Below, in pieces: positions 1 through 7,952 of a stretch of 24,819 nucleotides of DNA; within the stretch, counting starts at the first letter, position 1, and each line of letters opens with the position of its first letter. The position numbers were made by a program, and so were the translations under genes. Source of the DNA: an uncultured Flavobacteriales bacterium (GTDB taxonomy: Bacteria; Bacteroidota; Bacteroidia; Flavobacteriales; Crocinitomicaceae); assembly GCA_946478775.1 (NCBI GenBank), contig CAMLDR010000047.1, positions 1 through 24,819 on the forward strand. The letters run 5' to 3'. The notes under the pieces are model-generated. The model was not told where the DNA came from. It worked only from the letters and a program-made list of their open reading frames with translations, and did no database searches.

Positions 1-1072
1 AAATCAGTGCTGCAGCCGTTCCGTTACACGTATTCAAACAAGTCTCATTGGTTGAAGAAGCCTGAACAGAAAGCGTACTTCCTGTATTGGTTACAGTAGC
101 CTGGGCACTCATGGAGCATCCGCCTGCGTCTGTTACGGTAACGGTATAAGTTCCTGCACACAAAGCCGTCAGGTTTGCGGTTGTCGCTCCGTTCGACCAT
201 AAATAAGTATATGGAGCTGTTCCGCCTGAAACAGTGGTGCTTGCAGTTCCGGTGCACGGTCCGCCGCATCCGCTTGGAGTGGCACTTGCAGTAACCTGAA
301 CTCCGGTTGTAATCCCGCATTGCGGATTCATAGAAGCAATCCACGCACTGTTTGCTGTATTGTTTGCAGCACCGGGTGTTTCGTCAGTTCCAACGTCTCC
401 GGATGTCCAGTTGGCTTGTAAAGCCGGGTTGTTTCCTGTATGCGAGAATACTTTACTACCCGCCGATCCCGCAAAATAAATAAATGTACTGGTATTGTTA
501 TTTCCCCAACTTACAGCATGGTAAGCCGGAGATGCTAAATCTGCCTTGATCAAGAAAGAATCACCACCATTAGCCATGGCAACCTGGCTCCAGCTTCCCG
601 CTCCGACAAGCCAGCTGCCGCTTGCAGGATAAGCCGTATTTCCGGAAGTGGGACTTGTACTCTGACCTTCAAATAACGTAGAGTTGACCGGGATGATCAA
701 ACGGCAATTTCCGTCAGACATACTCAAATCGTCCGGTGGAATAGCTGAGTTGCGGTCGCTTTCATTATAGATCACAATCATCGTTCCTTGTGGAATACAG
801 CTCCAGAATGGGTTGTTAGCAAAACGGACAGCACCCGCCGCAATTCCCATTCCGCTTCCGGAAGCGAATGTACCGTTGTTGTCATCCATGATAACTCCTC
901 GCAAATCTGCACAAGGTACAGGTGTCTGACACGTTGGGGTTCCCGCAACAATGAATTCTACATATTCGGCAGTTCCGGTTCCTTGAGAGACTTCATTAAT
1001 GATTAAAAGTTGTGCATTTGCTTGAAAAATACCTGCAGACAAAAAGCAAAATAGTACGCGAAGAGAACGCAT
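1..1072 (-). CDS. Secreted adhesin with lamin-tail-like domain and SprB repeats (partial, 3' end outside window)
   Basis: Read on the minus strand from the ATG at 1072, the frame stays open for 357 codons to the window edge, so the protein is longer than seen. Residues 1-20 form a signal peptide ending ANA-Q. Residues about 21-240 begin LLIINEVSQG and include a YVEF motif, as in lamin-tail-type domains of exported Bacteroidota proteins. Residues about 268-322 match a SprB repeat (TVSGGTAPYTYLWSNG, then CAGTYTVTVTDAGGC), and a second repeat starts near 335. SprB repeats are typical of large flavobacterial surface adhesins used in gliding or attachment and exported by T9SS; a C-terminal sorting domain would be expected beyond position 1. 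The surface location and adhesive role are inferred from the repeats. The numerous cysteines (for example C269, C273, C305 and C319) may form disulfides. Confidence 0.85.
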   Translation of the reverse strand, partial: MRSLRVLFCFLSAGIFQANAQLLIINEVSQGTGTAEYVEFIVAGTPTCQTPVPCADLRGVIMDDNNGTFASGSGMGIAAGAVRFANNPFWSCIPQGTMIVIYNESDRNSAIPPDDLSMSDGNCRLIIPVNSTLFEGQSTSPTSGNTAYPASGSWLVGAGSWSQVAMANGGDSFLIKADLASPAYHAVSWGNNNTSTFIYFAGSAGSKVFSHTGNNPALQANWTSGDVGTDETPGAANNTANSAWIASMNPQCGITTGVQVTASATPSGCGGPCTGTASTTVSGGTAPYTYLWSNGATTANLTALCAGTYTVTVTDAGGCSMSAQATVTNTGSTLSVQASSTNETCLNTCNGTAAALI

Positions 1073-1157
1073 TTTTTGAACGTAATAAACTCTAATTGAA
1101 TTTGGTTTCAGCAAAACGGATCAGTGCCTCAAGGATTACAAACTCAATTTTTCACCG

Positions 1158-1165
1158 CAAAGATA
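1158..1165 (-). promoter_or_regulatory. Probable -7 box upstream of the adhesin gene
   Basis: The minus strand reads TATCTTTG, an exact match to the Bacteroidota -7 element TAnnTTTG and identical to the box before rpmH. It lies 85 bases upstream of the adhesin ATG, implying a leader of about 80 bases. I could not find a TTG -33 element at the usual distance, so the call is tentative. The rest of 1073-1349 has no convincing gene. It contains only a 7-bp inverted repeat (taaagcc at 1232-1238, ggcttta at 1278-1284) of unknown meaning. Confidence 0.4.
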
Positions 1166-1349
1166 AGGTGAAATCATGAAGCGTTTGAGTAGGGGATGTT
1201 ATCAAATGGTTATGAAGTTGTTTTTTTAGACTAAAGCCGGCAATCCTTCGCTGAAAGAGTCAGATATTCAAATGTTTGGCTTTAATCTGAAATCTTTTGG
1301 AGAGTCTGGTTTAAACTTTTGGTAATATTGCGACTCTTGTGAAACACCA

Positions 1350-1454
1350 ATGACACTCGAACTGCTCTATGAAAAATATGCCACACAGGTTTATAATCTG
1401 GCTTTACAGGATCCTTACCCCAAATTAACCTGGATCTTAACCAAATCAGAATAA
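1350..1454 (+). pseudogene. Remnant of an ECF RNA polymerase sigma factor gene (N-terminal fragment)
   Basis: An ATG at 1350 opens a 34-codon frame. Its first 20 residues, MTLELLYEKYATQVYNLALQ, look like the start of an ECF sigma-70 factor: the first helix of region 2, which in many flavobacterial sigma factors reads roughly LYxKYxxxVYNLAL. After Q20 the frame loses similarity (DPYPKLTWILTKSE) because it runs antisense into the 3' end of the ABC exporter gene, which ends at 1415. Regions 2.2 to 4 are missing. Upstream, TTG at 1297-1299 and TAATATTG at 1323-1330 could be a surviving weak promoter. The simplest reading is a deletion that removed all but the first 20 or so codons. Chance resemblance over 20 residues is possible. 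Confidence 0.45.
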
Positions 1455-3232
1455 GCACCGCTGGTTGCCATCAAATCCGCATGATTTCCGCTTTCAACGA
1501 TCAGTCCGTGCTGAAGCACCAAAATTTTATCCGCATTTCGAATAGTACTCAAACGGTGAGCAATGACAATACACGTTCTTCCACGCATCAATTTTTCCAA
1601 AGCATCCTGCACCACGCGTTCCGATTCCGAATCCAATGCCGAAGTCGCTTCATCCAAAATTAAGATAGTCGGATTTTTCAAAATGGCACGAGCAATCGCA
1701 ATACGTTGCTTTTGACCGCCTGATAACTGAATTCCGCGGTCACCCACCTGCGTTTTGAATCCGTCCGGAAAACTCATAATGAAGTCGTATGCATTGGCTT
1801 GTTTCGCGGCACTGATAATGTCGTCTTCAGTCGCGTCAGGCTTCCCGAAAGCAATATTCTCAAAAATAGTTCCGGCAAACAAGAGCACATCTTGCGGCAC
1901 AATGGCGATGTGTTCTCTCAGGTATTTAATGTCAATCGAATCGGCATTCGCATCCCCGAAGTAAATTGCTCCCTTGTTGACCTGGTAATAATTCAATACC
2001 AGTGAAGAAATAGTCGTTTTCCCACCTCCGGAAGTACCAACCAAAGCCAGGGTTTCATTGCGGTTCAATTCAAATGAAATTCCCTTGAGGACTTCTATTT
2101 CCGAGCGCTGCGGATAGGAGAAATGAACGTTTTCAAATCGGATCGAACCATCAATTTCAGGTTTGTTTGTTCCCTTGAAAATTTCTGCTTCACTTCGTTC
2201 GTTAATAATATCCATCAATTTTTCCGTACCACCGATTGTTTTTTGGATTCCCGTATAGAAATCCGGAAGAGAACCGATACTGGCAGCCATTAACAAAGTA
2301 ACCATCAGGAAAGAAAACAAATCCCCCTCGCTGAGTTCCGGATTTGCTCCCTGGGTCATTAACAATCCTTGCCAAACAATAAATACGATAGACCCGAACA
2401 TACAGAAAACCATGAAAGAGATGAATAAGCCTCTCCACATGCCACTTTTAATATTCAAACGACGAATTTCTTCAATGGCAGTTTTAAATCGCTTGATGAG
2501 GTAGTTCTCGTTCGTAAAAGCTTTGATATTTCCAATCCCGGTTAACGATTCTTCTGCAATGGCATTTGCGCTTGCCGTTTGGTCCTGTGCCTCTTTAGAC
2601 AAACGTTTGATGAATTTACCAAAGAGAACCGCCACGATCATAATGACAGGAACCGTTGAAAGCATAATCAGTGAAAGCTTCCAGGATACAAACGTCAGGT
2701 AAGCGATACCGCCCACCACCATGACTATTTGTCTGAAAAACTCTGCCACGGTTGTCCGCAGTGTTTCCTGGATCTGAGTAATATCTGCTGAAATACGGCT
2801 AGTTAGTTCTCCCACCGTATTCTTATTGAAGAAATCCATCGGAAGGTGAAGCATTTTTTGAAAAACATCGTATCGCAAATCACGCAGGGCCTTTTCAGTG
2901 ACATTGGTGAACAAGACAACACGGAAATAACTGAAAATAGCCTGTCCGCCAAACAATGCGAACAAAGCAACAGCTACGGTGGTAATATTTGAAAGATCGA
3001 TGGCTTTAATTGCTTCCGCCATGCTTGTTTGAGAACCGGTGCTCAAACCCAGTAATTGTCCCAGCAGGATAGGGAAGATCAAACCGACCGATGTGGAAAG
3101 AACAAGGAAAATCCAGCCAATCCCATATTCAAAACGATAAGGCTTTAAATAGTGAAAAAGTCTGCGCGCTTTTTTATAGCTGTCCTTCGTTAAATGGATC
3201 TTTTCTTTCTTGGCTTGCTTTGGTCGCAACAT
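1415..3232 (-). CDS. MsbA-type ABC exporter, fused permease and ATPase
   Basis: This 605-residue half-transporter has the family's usual length and would work as a homodimer in the inner membrane. Residues about 35-335 hold the six-helix transmembrane domain; residues about 365-600 hold the nucleotide-binding domain. The ATPase motifs are complete: Walker A GTSGGGKTT (399-407), Q-loop Q447, signature LSGGQ (503-507), Walker B ILILDE (523-528) with catalytic E528, and H-loop H559. Such proteins flip lipids (LPS core, phospholipid) or export drugs, and sequence alone does not say which. It is transcribed divergently from rpmH from its own promoter at 3254-3282 and has no operon partner in the window. 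The sigma remnant overlaps its 3' end by 40 bases on the other strand. Confidence 0.92.
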   Translation of the reverse strand: MLRPKQAKKEKIHLTKDSYKKARRLFHYLKPYRFEYGIGWIFLVLSTSVGLIFPILLGQLLGLSTGSQTSMAEAIKAIDLSNITTVAVALFALFGGQAIFSYFRVVLFTNVTEKALRDLRYDVFQKMLHLPMDFFNKNTVGELTSRISADITQIQETLRTTVAEFFRQIVMVVGGIAYLTFVSWKLSLIMLSTVPVIMIVAVLFGKFIKRLSKEAQDQTASANAIAEESLTGIGNIKAFTNENYLIKRFKTAIEEIRRLNIKSGMWRGLFISFMVFCMFGSIVFIVWQGLLMTQGANPELSEGDLFSFLMVTLLMAASIGSLPDFYTGIQKTIGGTEKLMDIINERSEAEIFKGTNKPEIDGSIRFENVHFSYPQRSEIEVLKGISFELNRNETLALVGTSGGGKTTISSLVLNYYQVNKGAIYFGDANADSIDIKYLREHIAIVPQDVLLFAGTIFENIAFGKPDATEDDIISAAKQANAYDFIMSFPDGFKTQVGDRGIQLSGGQKQRIAIARAILKNPTILILDEATSALDSESERVVQDALEKLMRGRTCIVIAHRLSTIRNADKILVLQHGLIVESGNHADLMATSGAYSDLVKIQVNLG

Positions 3233-3253
3233 CTTTTTCTTAGTTTTGTCTCA

Positions 3254-3282
3254 CAAAAGTAATCCGCGATAGATTGAAACAA
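3254..3282 (-). promoter_or_regulatory. Promoter of the ABC exporter gene
   Basis: On the minus strand, TTG (3282-3280) is followed after 18 bases by TACTTTTG (3261-3254), an exact TAnnTTTG -7 box. Transcription would start near 3249, about 17 bases before the ATG at 3232. Both boxes and their spacing fit the primary sigma factor consensus of Bacteroidota. Confidence 0.65.
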
Positions 3283-3312
3283 ACTTTTTTTTCGATTATT
3301 TTCGATTAAAAC

Positions 3313-3342
3313 TTGAAAAATTAGAAAATCTACCTATCTTTG
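3313..3342 (+). promoter_or_regulatory. Promoter of rpmH
   Basis: TTG at 3313-3315 is followed after 19 bases by TATCTTTG at 3335-3342, an exact match to the Bacteroidota -33/-7 pattern with ideal spacing. The predicted start near 3347 gives rpmH a leader of about 70 bases. It lies back to back with the exporter promoter, so the two genes share a 184-base control region. Confidence 0.75.
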
Positions 3343-3416
3343 CACCCCATTCTGACAAATGTCTGACATTTCAGGAATTTAAGAAGCAATAAGAACATTC
3401 GAATAAAGCATAGATC

Positions 3417-3575
3417 ATGAAAAGAACGTTTCAACCGTCTGTAAGAAAGAGAAGAAACAAGCACGGATTCCGTAGCCGAATGGCATCTAAGAACGGACGT
3501 AAAGTATTGGCTGCACGTCGTCGTAAAGGCCGTAAAAAATTGACAGTTTCTGACGAAGGTTTCCACAAGCGTTAA
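3417..3575 (+). CDS. rpmH: Large ribosomal subunit protein bL34
   Basis: A 52-residue, strongly basic protein beginning [19 protein letters not shown] and ending SDEGFHKR, with the arginine/lysine-rich core ([20 protein letters not shown]) that defines bL34. It is a structural protein of the 50S subunit that binds 23S rRNA. Length and sequence are typical for Bacteroidota. It has its own consensus promoter and a strong terminator 30 bases after the stop, so it appears monocistronic. In many bacteria rpmH is followed by rnpA near dnaA; here no rnpA follows, and the next gene is a histidine kinase. Confidence 0.97.
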   Translation: MKRTFQPSVRKRRNKHGFRSRMASKNGRKVLAARRRKGRKKLTVSDEGFHKR

Positions 3576-3604
3576 TAGCCTGTAAATCTTTATTGAAGAT
3601 ATCG

Positions 3605-3640
3605 ACCATCTTTTCGTTTTTACGGAGAGATGGTTTTTTT
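3605..3640 (+). terminator. Rho-independent terminator of rpmH
   Basis: A 12-bp stem (3605-3616 with 3623-3634, including two G-U pairs) closes a 6-base loop and runs into seven T residues (3634-3640). It isolates rpmH from the histidine kinase. An in-frame ATG at 3630 lies inside the right arm, which is one reason to prefer the kinase start at 3660. Confidence 0.85.
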
Positions 3641-3659
3641 GTTTGATGTAAATTACCTG

Positions 3660-5480
3660 ATGAAAACACTTCCACTAGTTCTGTTCTGTCTTTGTTTTAC
3701 TGCCGGATTTTCCCAGTTTAAGCTGGATTCTGTCCGTTTATCTGCATTTTACAATCAGGCACTTTTGAAGCCGGATTCAGCAGGTTTCTTTTTGAAGGAA
3801 GCAGGTCAATTGTTTCAAAAAAGAAAACCATCCGATGACTGGCTGGAAACAAATGACTATCTGAAAGCACGCTATTACATTCTTTCGGGAAAGCTAAACG
3901 AGGCAGCCGTTCTTTTGAAAAAAACGATTAAGAGAAAACCCATAGATCATCCTGGTCAGGCTAAGTTCTATAATCTGATGGGATCCGTTTCTGCACTTCA
4001 AAAACAAAATGATCAAGCCGTCAATTGGTACAAAAAAACGCTCACCATTTTAGATAAAAAGAATGATTCCGTGCAATCTGCCTATATCAAGAGCAATATT
4101 GCCAATATCTTTTTTTCATCGTTGGATTACAAAGGCGCATACCCCTATTTGAAAGAAGCCTTCCGAATAACTTCTGCAACAAACGATACCCTTTACGGAC
4201 CATCTATTGAAGGAATGCTCGCGGTAGTACTCCTAAAAGTAGGTCAAAAGGAAAAAGCATTTTATCATGCTGAAAATGCTTTGAAAAGAGCAAATAAACA
4301 TCCGAATGTACAGGCTTTGGTTATTGCAAATTATGTACTTGGAGAATGTTGCCTGGATCGAAAAGAAATCGAAAAAGCAGAAGGCTATTTCAAAGAAAGT
4401 TTGAATTTGGCTTCCAGGACCGGCCAGGTTTACTACGTCATGCTGTCGAACATCGGTCTTCTTTTGGTTAGCAATGAGAAAGAAGAATTCCAGGAAGCAA
4501 TTCAATATGGAAATCAGGCTTTGAATATTGCCGGATCAATCAATAATACCAATACCCTTTACTCTGTCCATAAGAATTTGGGAAAAGCATTTGCAGGGAA
4601 TGGAAATCGCGATCAGGCATATTCCAATCTGTTGAAAGCACATCAGCTTTACCAGGAAATTACTTCCGGACGGCGAGAGAAAACAATGCAGGAACTTTTG
4701 GTGAAGTATGAAACAGAAAAAAAGGAAAATGAACTGTCGAAAAAAGAACTGGAATTAACCAGGGCAACCAACTGGATTTTGATGTTGATTTTTTCAGTGA
4801 CTTTGCTGGTTGCTTTTGTTTTGCTGGCTAGAAAAAGGAACTTGTCCCGTTTAAAAATGTTGACTTTGGAAACGAACAGACTTCAGTTGGAGGCTTTTAT
4901 TGAAGGGGAACAAAGGGAGAGGGAACGCCTTGCTGCCGATATTCACGACGGAATAGCAAGTACGCTTACCGGGTTGGCTCTGCAGGTCCGGCAAATAGGC
5001 TCTATAGAAGAAATCACTCCCTTTTCCGATCAGTTACAGCAAGTTAGAAACGAAGTCCGCCTCATTTCCAAAAATATTTCACCTTTTAATTTGAAAGAAG
5101 AAGGTTGGAATTATTCCTTTCAGCGCTTTTTGGATACCATTCAACACGCAGGTTTCTCGGTTTTTTTCATTCCTCAGTTTGAAGAATCTTTGTTGAATAA
5201 CCAACGGGGGATGGTTGTTTACAGGATCTTGCAGGAATTGATCCAGAATACACTGAAACACGCTCAGGCAAGTGAATGTGAACTTCTGATCGTTGAAGAG
5301 AAGGAATACCTATTGATTCATTTTTCAGATAATGGAAAAGGAGTTGCCCTTGAAGAATTGGAAAGAGGAAATGGCTGGCAATCCATCCTTAAGCGGCTTC
5401 ATGCAATTCATGGAAAAATCACTTTTCCTGAAAATCCTTTGGGAGGATTGAAAATTGACATTACCTTACCGAAGTCGTAA
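3660..5480 (+). CDS. TPR-containing sensor histidine kinase (HisKA_3 type)
   Basis: From the ATG at 3660 the protein has 606 residues. Residues 1-18 are a signal peptide (MKTLPLVLFCLCFTAGFS-Q), followed by a periplasmic helical region with about five or six TPR-like repeats (about 60-330), one membrane segment at about 371-391, and a coiled linker. The HisKA_3 box RERLAADIHDG carries the phosphorylated H429. The HATPase domain shows the N-box (ELIQNTLKHA, N530) and the G1 box DNGKG (557-561). A DHp of this type pairs with NarL/LuxR-type regulators, and one begins 9 bases after the stop. The signal sensed is unknown; in this architecture the TPRs probably mediate protein contacts. An upstream in-frame ATG at 3630 lies in the rpmH terminator and would spoil the signal peptide. 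Confidence 0.9.
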   Translation: MKTLPLVLFCLCFTAGFSQFKLDSVRLSAFYNQALLKPDSAGFFLKEAGQLFQKRKPSDDWLETNDYLKARYYILSGKLNEAAVLLKKTIKRKPIDHPGQAKFYNLMGSVSALQKQNDQAVNWYKKTLTILDKKNDSVQSAYIKSNIANIFFSSLDYKGAYPYLKEAFRITSATNDTLYGPSIEGMLAVVLLKVGQKEKAFYHAENALKRANKHPNVQALVIANYVLGECCLDRKEIEKAEGYFKESLNLASRTGQVYYVMLSNIGLLLVSNEKEEFQEAIQYGNQALNIAGSINNTNTLYSVHKNLGKAFAGNGNRDQAYSNLLKAHQLYQEITSGRREKTMQELLVKYETEKKENELSKKELELTRATNWILMLIFSVTLLVAFVLLARKRNLSRLKMLTLETNRLQLEAFIEGEQRERERLAADIHDGIASTLTGLALQVRQIGSIEEITPFSDQLQQVRNEVRLISKNISPFNLKEEGWNYSFQRFLDTIQHAGFSVFFIPQFEESLLNNQRGMVVYRILQELIQNTLKHAQASECELLIVEEKEYLLIHFSDNGKGVALEELERGNGWQSILKRLHAIHGKITFPENPLGGLKIDITLPKS

Positions 5481-5489
5481 ATTTGTTTT

Positions 5490-6116
5490 ATGAATATCCT
5501 CATTGCAGAAGATCACGCATTGATTGTTGAAGGGTTGAAATCCCTTCTGGAATCAGATGGTCATTCCGTTTTTCATGCGCCTGATGAACTGGTCCTGAAT
5601 CGCTTGATGTCGGATAAACAAATTGATTTGCTCATTCAGGATATCCGTTTCGGAAAAGTGGATGCCAGGACTATTATTCCCGCTATTCGAGAAAATTTCC
5701 CGGGCTTAAAGATATTGGTGCTGACCAGTTTGGACGATTTGGCTTCCGTTCAGTCTATACTGGCAACAAACATCCAGGGTTATGTTATTAAAACAGAACC
5801 TTCCGACTTGATATTAGAAGCCATTGAAGTCATTTCTGCCGGAAATACTTACCTGAGCCCGGAAGTGCAGTCGGTGTTAGTTGGCAAATTAAATGCTTCA
5901 CCTGAAATTCAGCTTTCAACAAGAGAAAAAGGGGTGTTGAATGGAATTCTGGATGAAAAATCAACCAAAGAAATCGCTGAAGCACTTTTTATCTCTGAAA
6001 AAACAGTAGAGCATTACCGGTCCAGCCTCTTCACGAAGTTTGATGTGAAAAATGTTTCCGGCCTGGTTAAAAAAGCCATTTTATTAGGTTTTTATAAAAA
6101 CGATTCTCCAAATTAG
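5490..6116 (+). CDS. NarL/LuxR-family response regulator
   Basis: A 208-residue regulator. The receiver domain (1-120) has the acidic pair E7-D8, phospho-acceptor D51 (in QDIRF), T79 and K101, so it should be phosphorylatable. The C-terminal part (about 140-200) is a LuxR-type helix-turn-helix containing STREKGVLNGILDEKSTKEI and ISEKTVEHYRSSLFTKF. It begins 9 bases after the histidine kinase and is almost certainly its cognate partner in a two-gene operon. Its targets cannot be read from the window. The ELWxxDGT protein gene downstream is a candidate only because of position. Confidence 0.92.
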   Translation: MNILIAEDHALIVEGLKSLLESDGHSVFHAPDELVLNRLMSDKQIDLLIQDIRFGKVDARTIIPAIRENFPGLKILVLTSLDDLASVQSILATNIQGYVIKTEPSDLILEAIEVISAGNTYLSPEVQSVLVGKLNASPEIQLSTREKGVLNGILDEKSTKEIAEALFISEKTVEHYRSSLFTKFDVKNVSGLVKKAILLGFYKNDSPN

Positions 6117-6130
6117 GGTTTCCCCCAATT

Positions 6131-6157
6131 GATCTTTTAGAGGTTTCCCTAAAGATC
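6131..6157 (+). terminator. Possible terminator hairpin after the two-component operon
   Basis: GATCTTT (6131-6137) pairs with AAAGATC (6151-6157). The stem continues inward as AG and GG against CC and CT, with two single-base bulges and a TTT loop. Only a short run of T follows (TTTT at 6160-6163), so termination may be weak. Confidence 0.4.
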
Positions 6158-6197
6158 GCTTTTGAATAACTTCTCAATTTTGTCCGAAATGGAAATT

Positions 6198-7871
6198 ATG
6201 AAGAAAATAGTTATTCTGGGGCTGATTTTATTGAGCAATTTAGCCTTTGTGCACAGTCAAAACCTCCTCACTGATTTAAGGCCCGGATTGGATGGCGCTG
6301 AACCCGACTTTAACAATGCTTTTCAAAAAGACAATGAGCTCTATTTTGCAGCAACTCCGGATGGAATCACCAGAAGATTGTATAAAACAGACGGAACATC
6401 AGGAAATACTGTTTTACTAGAGGGAGGAAATAATATGTATGTGAATCTGATCCTGGGTTTTCTGGGAGATGATCTCTTATACATAGCAGGTGATTATTTT
6501 AACGGAGGTTCATTCGGACTTTACAAAACAAACGGTACACCGGGGGCAGGTGAACTCGTTGCAAATTATCATCAGGGCAACGATTTGTTTGTCGCTTATC
6601 CGATGACCATAACCATGGACAATGTACTGTATTTCTTAGCAAACGATGCAGTAACAGGGTTTGAATTGTGGAGAACGGATGGAACTACCGCGGGAACTTA
6701 TTTGGTGAAAGACATCAATCCGGGAATTGAATCATGCTTATTGATGACCACGGAGAAGCAGTATTTTGCAGAGTTAAACGGCTTTATCTATTTTGGGGCT
6801 GCCGATCCTGTGAATGGGGCGGAGTTGTGGAAATCCGATGGGACAGAGGCAGGCACAACACTGGTAGCCAATATCGATACTTCCGAAGCAATTATTCCGA
6901 ACTTAGGAAGTAATCCGGCGTTTTTCTGCAAATACAACAATGCGGTTTATTTTTCAGCTCAGCGTCCGGTGGACGGTAGAGAGTTGTGGAAAACAGATGG
7001 CACGGAAGCCGGAACCGTATTGGTGAAAGACCTGGCTGCAGGGAGTGGTTCTCCTTCAAATATGATCGAATACAACGGATTGCTTTATTTCACAGCGTTT
7101 TACCCGGACCAAAATTATACCTTGTACAAATCCAATGGAACAAATGCAGGAACAGTGGCTGTGGAGCCTCCCGTTAGCGGCGGGCCGGTTATTTCATTAG
7201 ACGATCCGTTAGTAATTTTTAAAGGGAAACTCTTTTTTGGAGCGAATGACGGTCTTAACGGACAAGGATTTTCATCCCTTTGGTATTCCGACGGAACTGC
7301 AGCGGGAACTTCTTCAATGCCCGGAACACCGTCAGCATACACTTCAGACCCTTTGAACCTGCTGGTAACAACGAATTATTTGTATTATACCGCATACATT
7401 GACGCGAGTAGTACGACTCATGGGGTTTACCGAACTACCGAATTGAACAATCAGAATGTTTTACTGACATCCGCCACATTTAATGCAAATGCATTTCAAT
7501 CGCTTTATTTGGTAAATGGCTGCTTGCTAGTGCGTGGTGATAATAACGGAGCAACCGGAGAAGAAATCTACACCGTTTGCAATCAGAATACGCAAACAGT
7601 TGGATTGGAAGAATCCGTTTTAGCAGATTTAACTGTTTTTCCGAACCCCTGCGCAGATCAGTTTACAATTCAAGCTTCTTCTGACCTGAATGATATCAAT
7701 GAATTAGCTCTTCAGAATTTGTCCGGCAGGTCCATCAGTTTGAACTATTCACTTTCCAACCAACACACAATAGTAATTACCGGTTTATCTGATCTTTCTT
7801 CCGGAGTATATATTCTTTCCATCAGAACCAAAAACGGAGAGAGCAAACAGGTGAAATTAATGATTGAGTAA
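6198..7871 (+). CDS. ELWxxDGT-repeat surface protein with T9SS sorting domain
   Basis: From the ATG at 6198 (MKKIVILGLILLSNLAFVHSQ, a clear signal peptide) the protein has 557 residues. The frame also allows earlier starts (TTG 6162, ATG 6189), but these place extra residues before the signal peptide. Between about residues 60 and 370 there are seven degenerate ELWxxDGTxxGT repeats, for example LYKTDGTSGNT, ELWRTDGTTAGT, ELWKSDGTEAGT and ELWKTDGTEAGT, expected to form a beta-propeller-like fold. The last 80 residues or so (VFPNPCADQFTI, LSSGVYILSI, KQVKLMIE) are a type A T9SS C-terminal domain, so the protein is probably exported across the outer membrane and anchored or released. Its ligand or activity is unknown. 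Confidence 0.9.
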   Translation: MKKIVILGLILLSNLAFVHSQNLLTDLRPGLDGAEPDFNNAFQKDNELYFAATPDGITRRLYKTDGTSGNTVLLEGGNNMYVNLILGFLGDDLLYIAGDYFNGGSFGLYKTNGTPGAGELVANYHQGNDLFVAYPMTITMDNVLYFLANDAVTGFELWRTDGTTAGTYLVKDINPGIESCLLMTTEKQYFAELNGFIYFGAADPVNGAELWKSDGTEAGTTLVANIDTSEAIIPNLGSNPAFFCKYNNAVYFSAQRPVDGRELWKTDGTEAGTVLVKDLAAGSGSPSNMIEYNGLLYFTAFYPDQNYTLYKSNGTNAGTVAVEPPVSGGPVISLDDPLVIFKGKLFFGANDGLNGQGFSSLWYSDGTAAGTSSMPGTPSAYTSDPLNLLVTTNYLYYTAYIDASSTTHGVYRTTELNNQNVLLTSATFNANAFQSLYLVNGCLLVRGDNNGATGEEIYTVCNQNTQTVGLEESVLADLTVFPNPCADQFTIQASSDLNDINELALQNLSGRSISLNYSLSNQHTIVITGLSDLSSGVYILSIRTKNGESKQVKLMIE

Positions 7872-7887
7872 TTGCATATCCGGAGCC

Positions 7888-7905
7888 GGTCAGAATAATC
7901 TGACC
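7888..7905. repeat. Perfect 7-bp inverted repeat before the OmpA-family gene
   Basis: GGTCAGA and TCTGACC flank a four-base ATAA centre. There is no T-run after it, so it is a poor intrinsic terminator. It could be a hairpin in the leader of the next gene, whose ATG is at 7953, or a dimeric regulator site. No function can be assigned from sequence. Confidence 0.5.
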
Positions 7906-7952
7906 AGATTACCGAAAAACTATCGCTTAATAAGGAACAAAAGAAAATTAGG

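Noticed and set aside
45..344. Cysteine- and arginine-rich minus-strand reading frame of 99 codons
   Set aside because: It is a shadow in another frame of the SprB-repeat adhesin, whose frame stays open through the whole stretch with clear domain motifs.
1232..1284. Inverted repeat taaagcc/ggcttta as a terminator or operator
   Set aside because: Seven base pairs separated by 39 bases and no T-run next to the right arm; likely chance.
3630..3659. Upstream ATG extending the histidine kinase by ten residues
   Set aside because: It lies inside the right arm of the rpmH terminator and would place charged residues before a good signal peptide starting at 3660.
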